Shown piece after piece: positions 45,438-52,964 of a stretch of DNA of 64,000 nucleotides (its first letter is position 1; each line of letters begins with the position of its first letter). The notes below the pieces were generated by a model that saw nothing but the letters and a program-made list of their open reading frames with translations, was not told where the DNA came from and did not search any database. This stretch comes from Carnobacterium pleistocenium FTR1 (GTDB lineage: Bacteria; Bacillota; Bacilli; Lactobacillales; Carnobacteriaceae). Position numbers and translations under genes: made by a program. The stretch lies in the NCBI RefSeq assembly GCF_000744285.1, contig NZ_JQLQ01000002.1, forward strand, positions 2,170,001 through 2,234,000. Reading direction: 5' to 3'.

Positions 45438-45633
45438 ATTTCACTCTCCTATTCTTTTATAAAGATACTATTAACACAGAGTGTCCTGAAAGCTATTTTT
45501 CTATCCTCTTTCATCTAGGGCTTATGAAGAAGGAAACGCATTGTTACTTAAGGGTAAAAAAACTTTAATGTTCTTAATGCGCTACTCCGAAATTAGATTT
45601 ATTTTTTAATCTCAGAGTGCTGCGCTATAATTT

Positions 45634-46257
45634 CTATCGTTCCTCTTTTGAGATGGTATTTTTATAATGATAATGAGCTTTGATTGCAAAAACAACATAC
45701 AGGACAATCAAAGCAGGGGGAATTGACCATGCAATCCCTCTTCCTAAAGCAAAAGGTGTTTCAAATAAGAAAGATCTCCAAAAAGAACTTCCTGTCATTT
45801 CCCATAGGCCAGGCGTCAGATAGTATGACCGTGGATTGAGAAATGCTTTGAAATCAATAATGTTCGTTTGAAAAAATACGATGGCTATCGGTACATATAT
45901 TACAGCTAAAGACAGCCAGCCATTAGCCATTCTTTTATAGCGCTCCGCTTTGGAGAGCTGATCAGAAAAGATATCTCCATCTGCATGAGCATCTTTTTTC
46001 ATAAAATACTGCTTCCCAGAATTTTTATTTCCTACAAGATGCTGCCAACCACTATCTTCAAATAATAAAATATAGTCTTCTAAATCCTTTTTCGATTTAA
46101 ATGTTCGATAGTCTATCTTTATCAGTTTTTCTTTACTATCAACTTGATCAAATTCATATTTAAAATTTTTCCCTGATATTACTAGTCCTTGTTGAGCCAT
46201 CTCATTTAACCATTTTTCTTCTTTATCTAAATTAAAAAAGAACTTAAATTTTTCCAT
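45634..46257 (-). CDS. DUF2812 domain membrane protein
   Basis: 207 residues. The N-terminal half has the DUF2812 pattern: EEKWLNEMAQQGLVISGKNF, DYRTFKSKKDLEDYILLFED and SGWQHLVGNKNSGKQYF. Two helices follow (about 112-135 and 168-195). DUF2812 genes are regularly paired with a PadR regulator, as here, two bases downstream of it. Function unknown, presumably envelope stress. Confidence 0.85.
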   Translation of the reverse strand: MEKFKFFFNLDKEEKWLNEMAQQGLVISGKNFKYEFDQVDSKEKLIKIDYRTFKSKKDLEDYILLFEDSGWQHLVGNKNSGKQYFMKKDAHADGDIFSDQLSKAERYKRMANGWLSLAVIYVPIAIVFFQTNIIDFKAFLNPRSYYLTPGLWEMTGSSFWRSFLFETPFALGRGIAWSIPPALIVLYVVFAIKAHYHYKNTISKEER

Positions 46258-46259
46258 AC

Positions 46260-46583
46260 TTATACCCCTTCCTCAGTCAAATGTTCTTCAGTAATAGCTA
46301 CTATGTGCTTCATTCTTTCACAATCAAGAAAGAGAATGTTTTTTCCTTCTTGTGTAATAATATAAACTTTACGCCTCTTATCTTCATTCTCAACCGGCTT
46401 AATAAACTTCAATTTTAATAAGTTTTCGATAGCTCCATACAATGTCCCAGCAGCCATTCTCACCTCACCATTACTCAAGTCTTCAACTTTTTGTATAATG
46501 AGATAACCATGTGCTGGTTCAAATAAAGATAAAAGAATATAATAAACAGTTTCTGTCAGCGGTAAATGTTTGTTTCTTTTCAT
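46260..46583 (-). CDS. PadR family regulator
   Basis: 107 residues: LTETVYYILLSLFEPAHGYLI, VRMAAGTLYGAIENLLKLKFI and the wing VENEDKRRKVYIITQEGK are the PadR signature. It should repress the PadR-DUF2812 operon through the dyad at 46619-46668. Confidence 0.9.
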   Translation of the reverse strand: MKRNKHLPLTETVYYILLSLFEPAHGYLIIQKVEDLSNGEVRMAAGTLYGAIENLLKLKFIKPVENEDKRRKVYIITQEGKNILFLDCERMKHIVAITEEHLTEEGV

Positions 46584-46618
46584 TTAGTTCATTCCCTTCT
46601 TAAAATAAAATACGAAAA

Positions 46619-46672
46619 ATAAACAGTTTAACTATATACTCGCATTGTATACAGTCGAACTGTTTATGTCAA
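46619..46672 (-). promoter_or_regulatory. PadR operon promoter and operator
   Basis: TTGACA (46672-46667) and TACAAT (46649-46644) are 17 bases apart. A two-part dyad surrounds it: ATAAACAGTT/AACTGTTTAT as outer arms and CTATATAC/GTATACAG as inner arms, centred at about 46644. This suits a PadR dimer. Confidence 0.82.
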
Positions 46673-46718
46673 TTGTTTAATTAAAGATAAAAATAACTAG
46701 TTGCTAATTATTTAAAAC

Positions 46719-46780
46719 GACACATGAAATGGTATAAAGTTATGTATCGAGATCCTTATTAAAATAAGGTTCCTTTTTTT
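46719..46780 (+). repeat. Bipartite repeat R7
   Basis: CACATGAAATGGTATAAAG...TTATGTATCG, then GATCCTTATT/AATAAGGTTC (9 of 10 pairs, four-base loop or less) and seven T. Confidence 0.88.
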
Positions 46781-46798
46781 ATTACTTATAGTGATACT

Positions 46799-46905
46799 TA
46801 AAAAAGCAATAGCATTTTCCATAGTATCTTGTTGTCTGGCTTGAATTAGAAATTACGTTTCTAGACACTCTTTTATTTCTTCAACAACTACTAAACTAGA
46901 GCGTT
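46799..46905 (-). pseudogene. Duplicated coding fragment, copy 1
   Basis: The minus strand reads VVEEIKECLET, a TAA, then FLIQARQQDTMENAIAFLS. It is about 80% identical in DNA to 49263-49367. Both copies lie between a cassette gene and a repeat and both carry stops at different places. The parent protein family is not recognised; copy 2 shows its C-terminal end. The rest of 46906-46999 contains a small hairpin (CAAGAG/CTCTTG) that may terminate the CPBP transcript. Confidence 0.5.
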
Positions 46906-46999
46906 TATGGTACTTATATAAAAAATAAAACAAGAGCATTTCTACTCTTGCTTATGAATAATATAGGAAGATTGCGAATTAATTTACTTCTTACTATGC

Positions 47000-47800
47000 T
47001 TATACTATTCGCCTGCTCTTTTTGTCGTATATCTCAACGGTTACAAATGAAACAAGAACAATCATAGCATTTGCGGCAATGGTTCCCGTCCAAGTCATAG
47101 TCATGGTGCCAAAAAGGGGGGATGCCGCATTAAACATGGTGTGAAATAATACGCACATAAACACACGGCCTTTGCCTGATATTTTATAGATTGCCCCGTT
47201 AAAAAACCGAAACGCCATGAGTTGAACTGCAAACATCCAAAAGTTAATGAGTCCCTCTCCGTGACTCGTACCTGGAATGAAGAAGAGAGGAATATGCCAT
47301 AAAATCCAAAGAATTCCAACGAAAACAGAAGACAAAACAAAGCCATATTTTTTGTCAAGCTCAGGCTGTAGTATGTACATCCATCCAGCTTCCTCCAAGC
47401 CACCGATAATAAGACCACCAGGCAGGGAAAGAAAAAACGTATAAAATGGAAGCACCATTTCCGTGTGGCCTGAAACTGCAATATGTATCAAAAAATACAG
47501 TGCAAGCCCTGCAACAACGAAAAAATAGAGGCATATGTTATTTTTGGCGTAAAAAACAGTTTTCAACCATTCCTTAAAATCTGCTATTTTGTTATTTTTC
47601 TTCAGAACGATATATGAAGCAATAGCGGGCGACAAAATATAGATTGCAAAAGGAATATTCATCCCGAATTGCTGTACCGAGTAAACCCAATTGTGAACCG
47701 AATATCCAAATTGCCCAAGAGCAATTAAAGCACCTGACACAAGATAGGCTATGCAAAATGTCAGCATCGTAAATTGTACTATGATTTTTTTGTCTGTCAC
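47000..47800 (-). CDS. CPBP family intramembrane metalloprotease-like protein
   Basis: 266 residues, about eight helices, with GGLEEAGWMYILQPELDKK, LWILWHIPLFF and LFHTMFNAASPLF, the three CPBP motifs. The first motif has EEAGW followed by M where R is usual. It is GC-richer than its neighbours and uses codons such as GCC, GGC and GTC more often, which suggests a recent foreign origin. Possible roles are protein processing or bacteriocin immunity. The interval 47801-48081 upstream shows no gene. Confidence 0.85.
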   Translation of the reverse strand: MTDKKIIVQFTMLTFCIAYLVSGALIALGQFGYSVHNWVYSVQQFGMNIPFAIYILSPAIASYIVLKKNNKIADFKEWLKTVFYAKNNICLYFFVVAGLALYFLIHIAVSGHTEMVLPFYTFFLSLPGGLIIGGLEEAGWMYILQPELDKKYGFVLSSVFVGILWILWHIPLFFIPGTSHGEGLINFWMFAVQLMAFRFFNGAIYKISGKGRVFMCVLFHTMFNAASPLFGTMTMTWTGTIAANAMIVLVSFVTVEIYDKKSRRIV

Positions 47801-48081
47801 GATTTCTTCACCTCACGTTTTCAATACACCTTAAATTTTGATGGATGGACGCTTTGACTTTTATCACTTAATATTTGCTTTCTGCCAATTCAAAGTTGCA
47901 TTCCGCAAAATATAAATTTTCTACGTTCGTATTATTTTAAGATTCCGTAATAATTTACAAGTGAATTATATCATTATGTACTATAGATTGCCTTTTTTAG
48001 AGTGGGTTTTGTCGGAAATGTTTGCGAAACCCCTATTGACACAAACTGAAAAGTAATGAAAAAATTAGTAATACTAATACA

Positions 48082-48138
48082 ATCCATGAAATTAAATAGA
48101 TTAGTGTATCTGGAACCTTGTTAAATCAAAGTTATTTT
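48082..48138 (+). repeat. Bipartite repeat R8
   Basis: ATCCATGAAATTAAATAGAT...AGTGTATC, then AACCTTG/CAAAGTT (6 of 7 pairs) and ATTTTAG instead of a T-run. Partly decayed. Confidence 0.75.
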
Positions 48139-48153
48139 AGACGATATTCTAAT

Positions 48154-48402
48154 TTAAAAAATACCATAATATAATAAAAATCCTTGAATCGATACAAATA
48201 AAACAAATAAAAATGCAGCTATATTAAACCAGCCATTTACTCTTTCGTTTTTTTGGAATGATTCTACCCCTCTTAATAATGCAGATAAACTCAGAAACAA
48301 CATCATAACGTATATTATTTCATTAATATTATTTGTAGCGAATCCATAAACCGCGATTATAATAATAAGTGCTGATAAAATATAATTTAGTTTTTTTAAC
48401 AT
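48154..48402 (-). CDS. DUF3953 (YczI-like) membrane protein
   Basis: 82 residues from the ATG at 48402 (AAGAAGG upstream; a longer frame to 48438 lacks a site): MLKKLNYILSALIIIIAVYG, a second helix, a charged loop ESFQKNERVNG and the C-terminal FLFVLFVSIQGFLLYYG. Three helices and the VSIQGF ending fit DUF3953. Function unknown. The stop is 15 bases from R8. Confidence 0.72.
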   Translation of the reverse strand: MLKKLNYILSALIIIIAVYGFATNNINEIIYVMMLFLSLSALLRGVESFQKNERVNGWFNIAAFLFVLFVSIQGFLLYYGIF

Positions 48403-48509
48403 AAAACGACCTTCTTTCTTTGCTACTGTGCCCCTCATAATAGCTTAACAAACATAGTTATATAAAAGAATAGCTTATTAAGTAAACAAGAAAATCTTGA
48501 TTCTATCTA

Positions 48510-48568
48510 ATACATGAAATTGCATAAAGTCCTGTACCAAGAACCTTGAAATATCAAGGTTCTTTTTT
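48510..48568 (+). repeat. Bipartite repeat R9
   Basis: ATACATGAAATTGCATAAAG...TCCTGTACC, then AGAACCTTGA/TCAAGGTTCT (10 perfect pairs, four-base loop) and six T. Confidence 0.92.
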
Positions 48569-48621
48569 CGTTAATCAGAGTTAATTTTTAAGTGTTTTGT
48601 GCTATTTATAGAGTAAATAAA

Positions 48622-48674
48622 TTGCAACTCCTTCTCTTTTGTATTACAATGTACATACAAAAGAGAAGGAGTTG
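48622..48674 (+). promoter_or_regulatory. relBE promoter inside a perfect 20-bp inverted repeat
   Basis: TTGCAA (48622-48627) and TACAAT (48645-48650) are 17 bases apart. 48625-48644 and 48655-48674 are exact 20-base complements with a 10-base centre. The right arm contains the AAGGAG ribosome binding site of the antitoxin gene, so one sequence serves as operator and as part of the translation start. Left arm lies upstream of the likely transcript start, so an mRNA hairpin is not expected. Confidence 0.88.
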
Positions 48675-48680
48675 ATTCTA

Positions 48681-48902
48681 ATGACTGTAGTATCCTTAAG
48701 AATTGATACCCAAGAAGATCAATTAATCAAAGAATATGCTAAAGCTAATAATATCTCGGTTTCAGCTTTATTTAGAAATGCTGTTTTAGAAAAAATTGAA
48801 GATGAAATTGATTTGGGCTTATATAACCAGGCGATGTCTGAACACAAAGAAAATCCAAAAAGTATTTCTTTTGAAGATATGCTGAAGGAGCTAGCGGATT
48901 AA
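48681..48902 (+). CDS. relB: RelB-family antitoxin (ribbon-helix-helix)
   Basis: 73 residues from ATG 48681: VVSLRIDTQEDQLIKEYAKA is the ribbon-helix-helix DNA-binding part, NNISVSALFRNAVLEKIEDE follows, and an acidic tail should bind the toxin. A longer in-frame ATG at 48639 lies inside the operator and is unlikely. It starts the two-gene operon and should autoregulate. Confidence 0.88.
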   Translation: MTVVSLRIDTQEDQLIKEYAKANNISVSALFRNAVLEKIEDEIDLGLYNQAMSEHKENPKSISFEDMLKELAD

Positions 48903-49175
48903 ATGAATTCAGGTTATCAAGTAGCGTTTGAAAAAGGAGCTCAAAAAGCTTTAAAAAAAATGGATAAACACCAATCTCTTTTAATTATGGGTTGGATCCA
49001 AAAGAATCTAGTGAATTGTACAGATCCTAGGAAGCAGGGTAAAGGATTGACCGCTAATCATTCAGGAGAATGGCGTTACAGAATTGGAGACTATCGCTTA
49101 ATCGCCGATATTAATGACGAGACAGTCACTATTTTAATGTTAGAGATTGGACATAGGAAAGATAGTTACAAATAA
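48903..49175 (+). CDS. relE: RelE-family toxin
   Basis: 90 residues: YQVAFEKGAQKALKKMDKHQ at the N-terminus, GEWRYRIGDYRLIADI with the conserved Arg residues, and a C-terminal EIGHRKDSY. RelE toxins cleave mRNA on the ribosome. It begins directly after the antitoxin stop. Sequence intact, so probably functional. Confidence 0.92.
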   Translation: MNSGYQVAFEKGAQKALKKMDKHQSLLIMGWIQKNLVNCTDPRKQGKGLTANHSGEWRYRIGDYRLIADINDETVTILMLEIGHRKDSYK

Positions 49176-49208
49176 ATCATTAAAATTGAGTACAGCATGT
49201 TAAGCAAG

Positions 49209-49243
49209 AAAATTCTACCGCTTAAAAAGTGGTAGAATTTTTT
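49209..49243 (+). terminator. Terminator of relBE
   Basis: AAAATTCTACCGCTT and AAGTGGTAGAATTTT pair with one wobble around a three-base loop and continue TTTTG. Confidence 0.88.
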
Positions 49244-49262
49244 TGCTATTTATATTGAATAC

Positions 49263-49367
49263 GTAATGCAACAATTGCATTTTCAATAATGTCTTGTTGC
49301 GTTGCGTTAATTAGAAATTGCGTTTCTAGACACTATTTTATTTCTTCAACAAGTACTAAAATAGTGT
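49263..49367 (-). pseudogene. Duplicated coding fragment, copy 2
   Basis: The minus strand reads LVEEIK, a TAG, CLETQFLINATQQDIIENAI and VALRIQYK before a TAG. It is homologous to 46799-46905 with about 80% DNA identity. It looks like the C-terminus of a protein I cannot name. An inverted repeat (TTCTACTCGTTAT/ATAACGAGTAGAA) lies at 49413-49443. Confidence 0.5.
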
Positions 49368-49493
49368 TATTGATTGGCACGTGAATGTTTTCTGATGATA
49401 TGATATTCACCTTCTACTCGTTATAGTTAATAACGAGTAGAAAGTGAAAAGTGTTACCTAAGAATAAAAATTACACTTACAATTTCCCCTTTA

Positions 49494-49553
49494 ATACATG
49501 AAATTGCTTAAATTAGTGTATTTAGAATCTTATTAAATCAAGATTCTTTTTTT
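49494..49553 (+). repeat. Bipartite repeat R10
   Basis: ATACATGAAATTGCTTAAAT..AGTGTATT, then AGAATCTT/AAGATTCT (8 perfect pairs; both arms changed together relative to R1) and seven T. The Y-family polymerase fragment fuses into its right edge. Confidence 0.9.
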
Positions 49554-49732
49554 ACTCTAGGAGCACTTGCTAAAACCAATCCGCCTTCTAATTCTTGATT
49601 GCTCATTACTACGATATACGATTCTAAAGGGTGTATTCCTCTTTTTACTGATTCTACTGAAGCAAAAAAAGAATTAACGTCAATACAAAGAATATCTCTT
49701 TTTGGTTGGTGTGAGTAGTCCATTTTTATCAT
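49538..49732 (-). pseudogene. Y-family DNA polymerase (UvrX/UmuC-like) N-terminal fragment
   Basis: 64 codons: the metal-binding start RRDILCIDVNSFFASVESVK-like (seen here as KRDILCIDVNSFFASVESVK), then VVMSNQELEGGLVLASAPRV, ending KKES at a stop supplied by repeat R10. UvrX/ImuB-like lesion-bypass polymerases are about 420 residues, so over 80% is missing. The break coincides with the edge of the repeat, as if recombination at the repeat had cut the gene. Confidence 0.82.
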
Positions 49733-50219
49733 CTTTCATACACCCTCTTTAGAATATTTTATACGCTAAACCATTTCTCAAAATTAATTTTTTTTACATT
49801 ACGAATTAAGTCTAATTCACAAAAAATTACACCTGCATTTATAGATTGAATATAAATATTATTTTCATAATATCCGTTATACAAAGTGACTACTCTCCCA
49901 ACCGTGATTTTATAAGGTTGGGCGTTCTTCTTACTTAGTGAAATCTATTTTTGGATAATGGGGCAGGTTGTTATGTTTAATATTACTGGTAATTTTAAAA
50001 TACAGTTACCGAGCCATATCTCCAATAACAAAGGCTACAAAAGTATAATCATAAAGTAAGGTTTGTCCATCTTTAGCCACCTCAATTGCACCTATTTATT
50101 TTATTTATCTTGATACTGTCGTTTCCCCCAGTATATCGGCTATTTTTTAATTGTTTTCGTCGTAACCTTCCGAAACAGAGGCAACTTCCTATCCCCTACT
50201 CGTTCATAGTCTCAACCAA
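49733..50219. other. Interval without an intact gene
   Basis: A hairpin CCCAACC/GGTTGGG lies at 49897-49923. On the minus strand 50006-50095 reads GAIEVAKDGQTLLYDYTFVA then FVIGDMAR and a stop, preceded at once by a TAA: the C-terminal scrap of an unknown gene. No complete gene is visible. Confidence 0.4.
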
Positions 50220-50256
50220 GAAAAAATCCCAACCATTTATGTGGTTGGGATTTTAG
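50220..50256 (-). terminator. Terminator after the 86-residue membrane protein gene
   Basis: AAATCCCAACC and GGTTGGGATTT are perfect 11-bp arms with an eight-base loop. The minus strand continues TTTTTTCTT. Confidence 0.88.
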
Positions 50257-50285
50257 TATACTATGCAATTGAAACATCAGAGGTA

Positions 50286-50546
50286 TTAATTTTCCCATTC
50301 GCTATAGCCATTTAAAATAATTATATATATTACATACATGCAGGGAATAAATATAGCAAATAGGATTATCTTTATAATCCAACTTACTGTCGAAAATATA
50401 GCCCCAATAAGTATATACAGCATAAAAAAAACAAATACGGACATTATTAACAATAGAATAATTAAAATAAAATTTTTAATTATTCTATTGTTAATCTTTA
50501 AAACAGCTGATAATATTTCTTCAAAAAAAATTAAAATAAATTCCAT
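50286..50546 (-). CDS. Small hydrophobic membrane protein
   Basis: 86 residues with two long hydrophobic helices (about 25-52 and 55-78) and a short acidic C-terminus (GYSEWEN). AAAAGGAGC precedes the ATG. It follows the broken gene at 50568 by 21 bases on the same strand, so it was probably its partner; a two-helix protein behind a secreted-type product could be an immunity protein. That role is inference. Confidence 0.6.
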   Translation of the reverse strand: MEFILIFFEEILSAVLKINNRIIKNFILIILLLIMSVFVFFMLYILIGAIFSTVSWIIKIILFAIFIPCMYVIYIIILNGYSEWEN

Positions 50547-50567
50547 TTAAAAGCTCCTTTTAAAAGT

Positions 50568-50965
50568 CTATCCATTATTTATATTTTTATCATTCTTGTC
50601 AATTAATTTAGCAATTGTTAATCCTGGATTAGCGATTGCTACTGCTGATTTAGAAAGTCCTTTTGCTAATACTTGATATCGTTTTATCTGGAATGAGGCA
50701 CTAACTCTACTTCCGATTTGAGAAACGAGTACAGACCAACCATATTTTCTTATAAACCAACTAATTGCCCCACCTGTAACAAATGAAATGGCAACATTTA
50801 AAATTGTTCCTAATACTTTAACAGATACAATTTTTCTAGCAGCAATAACCTCTTCACCAGAAATACCATCATAAAAACGATCAAAAACAGTTTCATGATT
50901 GCTATCAATTTATTCAATGATATTTTCAGTGGTTTCTTCTAAATCACCATAAGATTCTGTAGTAG
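50568..50965 (-). pseudogene. 5'-truncated gene with nonsense mutation, unknown family
   Basis: The readable product is TESYGDLEETTENIIE, a TAA (50911-50909 region), then IDSNHETVFDRFYDGISGEE, VIAARKIVSVKVLGTILNVA with a hydrophobic stretch to SFVTGGAISWF, and a C-terminus NPGLTIAKLIDKNDKNINNG. The upstream end vanishes where the plus-strand gene at 50974 begins. Truncation plus the stop mark it as dead. The hydrophobic middle resembles a membrane-active peptide or toxin end, but I do not recognise it. Confidence 0.55.
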
Positions 50966-50973
50966 GAGATAAA

Positions 50974-51174
50974 ATGGGTTTTTGGTATTTTCTAATACTC
51001 TTTGCAGGTATCGCTCTTGTTGTAGTAGGTATGTTAAATAAAGATGTTTCACGTTCAGTTAAAATTGTAAGCATGTTGTTTATTATTGGGGTGTTATTTA
51101 TTATCATTTCGTTAAGCATGCTATTGTTGCCAGGTAGCTCAGAAATAGTTGCTCAATTATTACAACTAAATTAA
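50974..51174 (+). CDS. Two-helix membrane protein of unknown function
   Basis: 66 residues: MGFWYFLILFAGIALVVVGM, the short polar loop NKDVSRSVK, and a second helix. TAGGAGA lies before the ATG. The stop is only seven bases before repeat R11, the typical cassette arrangement here. Confidence 0.65.
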   Translation: MGFWYFLILFAGIALVVVGMLNKDVSRSVKIVSMLFIIGVLFIIISLSMLLLPGSSEIVAQLLQLN

Positions 51175-51181
51175 TAAAACA

Positions 51182-51236
51182 ATACATGAAATTACATAAA
51201 GTCATGTATATAGATCCTTATTAAATTAAGGATCTA
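51182..51236 (+). repeat. Bipartite repeat R11
   Basis: Hairpin 1 ATACATGA/TCATGTAT is perfect. Hairpin 2 is TAGATCCTTA/TAAGGATCTA (10 perfect pairs), with compensating changes against R1. No T-run follows, so this copy is not a terminator. Confidence 0.92.
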
Positions 51237-51373
51237 CGTATTGACTGTTTTAGCTAATAAACCTAAATATATTAAACGATTTTTTATAATAGACAGCTAA
51301 AAAATATCCGATTGATACCTTGTAAGTCTCTATTCTGGTTAGAATCTAAATAGACACTTACGTAGAAATTCAA

Positions 51374-51904
51374 TTAACGTGGTAATGATAAGCCTATAAC
51401 GTCAATTGAATCAAAACTATGCATAAGTTTTAATTCTTTATTGGCTATATCGTACTCATAAAAGTCACAAGGTGATTGCAAATTTACATTCAATTTTACT
51501 AAAACAAAATAATCATCAAGAACTTTAAAAATCTGAAATTCCAAAATATCATGTTCTATTTGTTCTGCGGATTGAAAAATCCCTGTAATTATTTCATCAT
51601 TATCTATAATATTTTCCGAAGAATCTGTAAGTACAATTTTGTTTATTTTATTAAGAACTTTGTTGCTAGAAATGTAAGATGTAAAGCTATCTGAATCTGC
51701 GGTATATAGCTCAAAATCCTCACTTTTAAAAGCATCTGTTTCTTTGCTACTGCCATGTGAATAAATAGAGACATACTCTATTTCTCCAGATGTTTCATTT
51801 TTTGTTATTAAATTAATTAACAACTCTTTAGATGATATGTATAAACTTGATACAATGATAACGATAACTACTAAAAATAAAATTAGCTTGAATTTATTTC
51901 TCAT
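51374..51904 (-). CDS. Membrane-anchored extracytoplasmic protein of unknown function
   Basis: 176 residues: an N-terminal membrane anchor or uncleaved signal (NKFKLILFLVVIVIIVSSLY) followed by a soluble, acidic domain rich in Ser, Asp and Ile. No lipobox. AGGAGAG lies before the ATG. It is the only gene between R11 and R12. Not recognised. Confidence 0.65.
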   Translation of the reverse strand: MRNKFKLILFLVVIVIIVSSLYISSKELLINLITKNETSGEIEYVSIYSHGSSKETDAFKSEDFELYTADSDSFTSYISSNKVLNKINKIVLTDSSENIIDNDEIITGIFQSAEQIEHDILEFQIFKVLDDYFVLVKLNVNLQSPCDFYEYDIANKELKLMHSFDSIDVIGLSLPR

Positions 51905-51966
51905 AATTTCTTATCTCTCCTTACTGGGTTATCTTTTATTATATATTGTTTCTTAAAAAAATATCC

Positions 51967-52025
51967 ATACATGAAATTGTATAAAGTCATGTATCAAGAA
52001 CCTTGATCAATCAAGGTTCTTTTTT
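51967..52025 (+). repeat. Bipartite repeat R12
   Basis: ATACATGA/TCATGTAT and AGAACCTTGA/TCAAGGTTCT, both perfect, then six T. Together with R9 it is closest to the consensus. Confidence 0.95.
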
Positions 52026-52080
52026 ATTTATTTATTCACTTTTAACTAAAAACATAGGTTTAAATCAACTTAAGAACTAC

Positions 52081-52626
52081 TTACTGAAAATCCTCAACTA
52101 TTTCAGTAACAGTAATTTCTCCACCAATCAATACTTCAGATAAATGACTATCAGTAGGAGAGCTCCAGTATTCTTTTGCTTGATCAATTTTTTCTAAGTC
52201 TGGTAGTAAAGAAGCATTACCTTTGAAAGCAGGTCCAGTATTTTCTAATTTAACGATTTGAAGAATGACTCTATTATAAAATTCAAATAGTTCTTTCCAT
52301 GCTATTAAATCATCTAGGTTATCAGCACCCTACAGACATTCAAACCTTGAAGGAAGCATTGGAAAAGACTCTAATCTAATCATTTCAGTAACGACTTCTC
52401 TAATAGCTCTTGAGGTGTGAGACATAGAATTATTCAAAAATGAAAGATCTTCATTATTAAGGTTGGTATCTAAACGTTGTATGATCTGATCCAAGGATTC
52501 ATTTGATTTATTCTTAAAATTATTGTCTAAAAAGAAGGAATATAATCTGTTTTTATTCCTTTTATCAAAAATAATTTTTTGACCAATATACATTGGTTTT
52601 CTGGTAACTAGATAATAGTAATGCAA
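52081..52626 (-). pseudogene. DUF2441 family gene with an amber stop
   Basis: The frame runs 182 codons with a single TAG at 52332-52330. Before it: YYYLVTRKPMYIGQKIIFDK, NRLYSFFLDNNFKNK and REVVTEMIRLESFPMLPSRF. After it in the same frame: GADNLDDLIAWKELFEFYNR, VILQIVKLENTGPAFKGNAS and SEVLIGGEITVTEIVEDFQ. This is the full DUF2441 pattern. One CAG to TAG change would explain the break; alternatively a sequencing error. The family appears next to phage and toxin genes; function unknown. Confidence 0.8.
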
Positions 52627-52721
52627 ATATGTACACCTCTACTTTCTTAATTTTAACAATCAGTTGATATAAGAAATATATCATAATTACTAAAAATAAT
52701 ATGGGTATTTTCTTTAGCGGA

Positions 52722-52790
52722 GATACATAAATAATGTAGCAAAAGATTAATTACTTTTATTTAGTATTTAATCTTTTTTTATTTAAATAT
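52722..52790 (+). repeat. Possible decayed bipartite repeat between the DUF2441 and toxin-like genes
   Basis: ATACATAAATAATGTA resembles hairpin 1, and AAAGATTAA...TTAATCTTTTTTT resembles hairpin 2 with T-run but a longer loop. It lies where a repeat would be expected between two modules. Weak. The rest of 52627-52964 shows no gene. Confidence 0.3.
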
Positions 52791-52964
52791 TTATAACGAA
52801 TGTGTTTTTTTAATTTTAATTTTAGTGTATGTAAACCACTGGTTGCTAATTGTAAACGAATAGGTGCATTACTTTGTAGGTTGAATTAGGGATAATAAGA
52901 GTACTAACTTAAGGAGGGAAGTATTAAAATTAGTCTTTTAAATATTATTTATCGGAGGAAGAAA

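Noticed and set aside
50910-51119. 69-residue minus-strand frame starting inside the 50974 gene
   Set aside because: Its N-terminal half is the antisense of the plus-strand membrane protein; only its C-terminal end belongs to the truncated pseudogene already listed.
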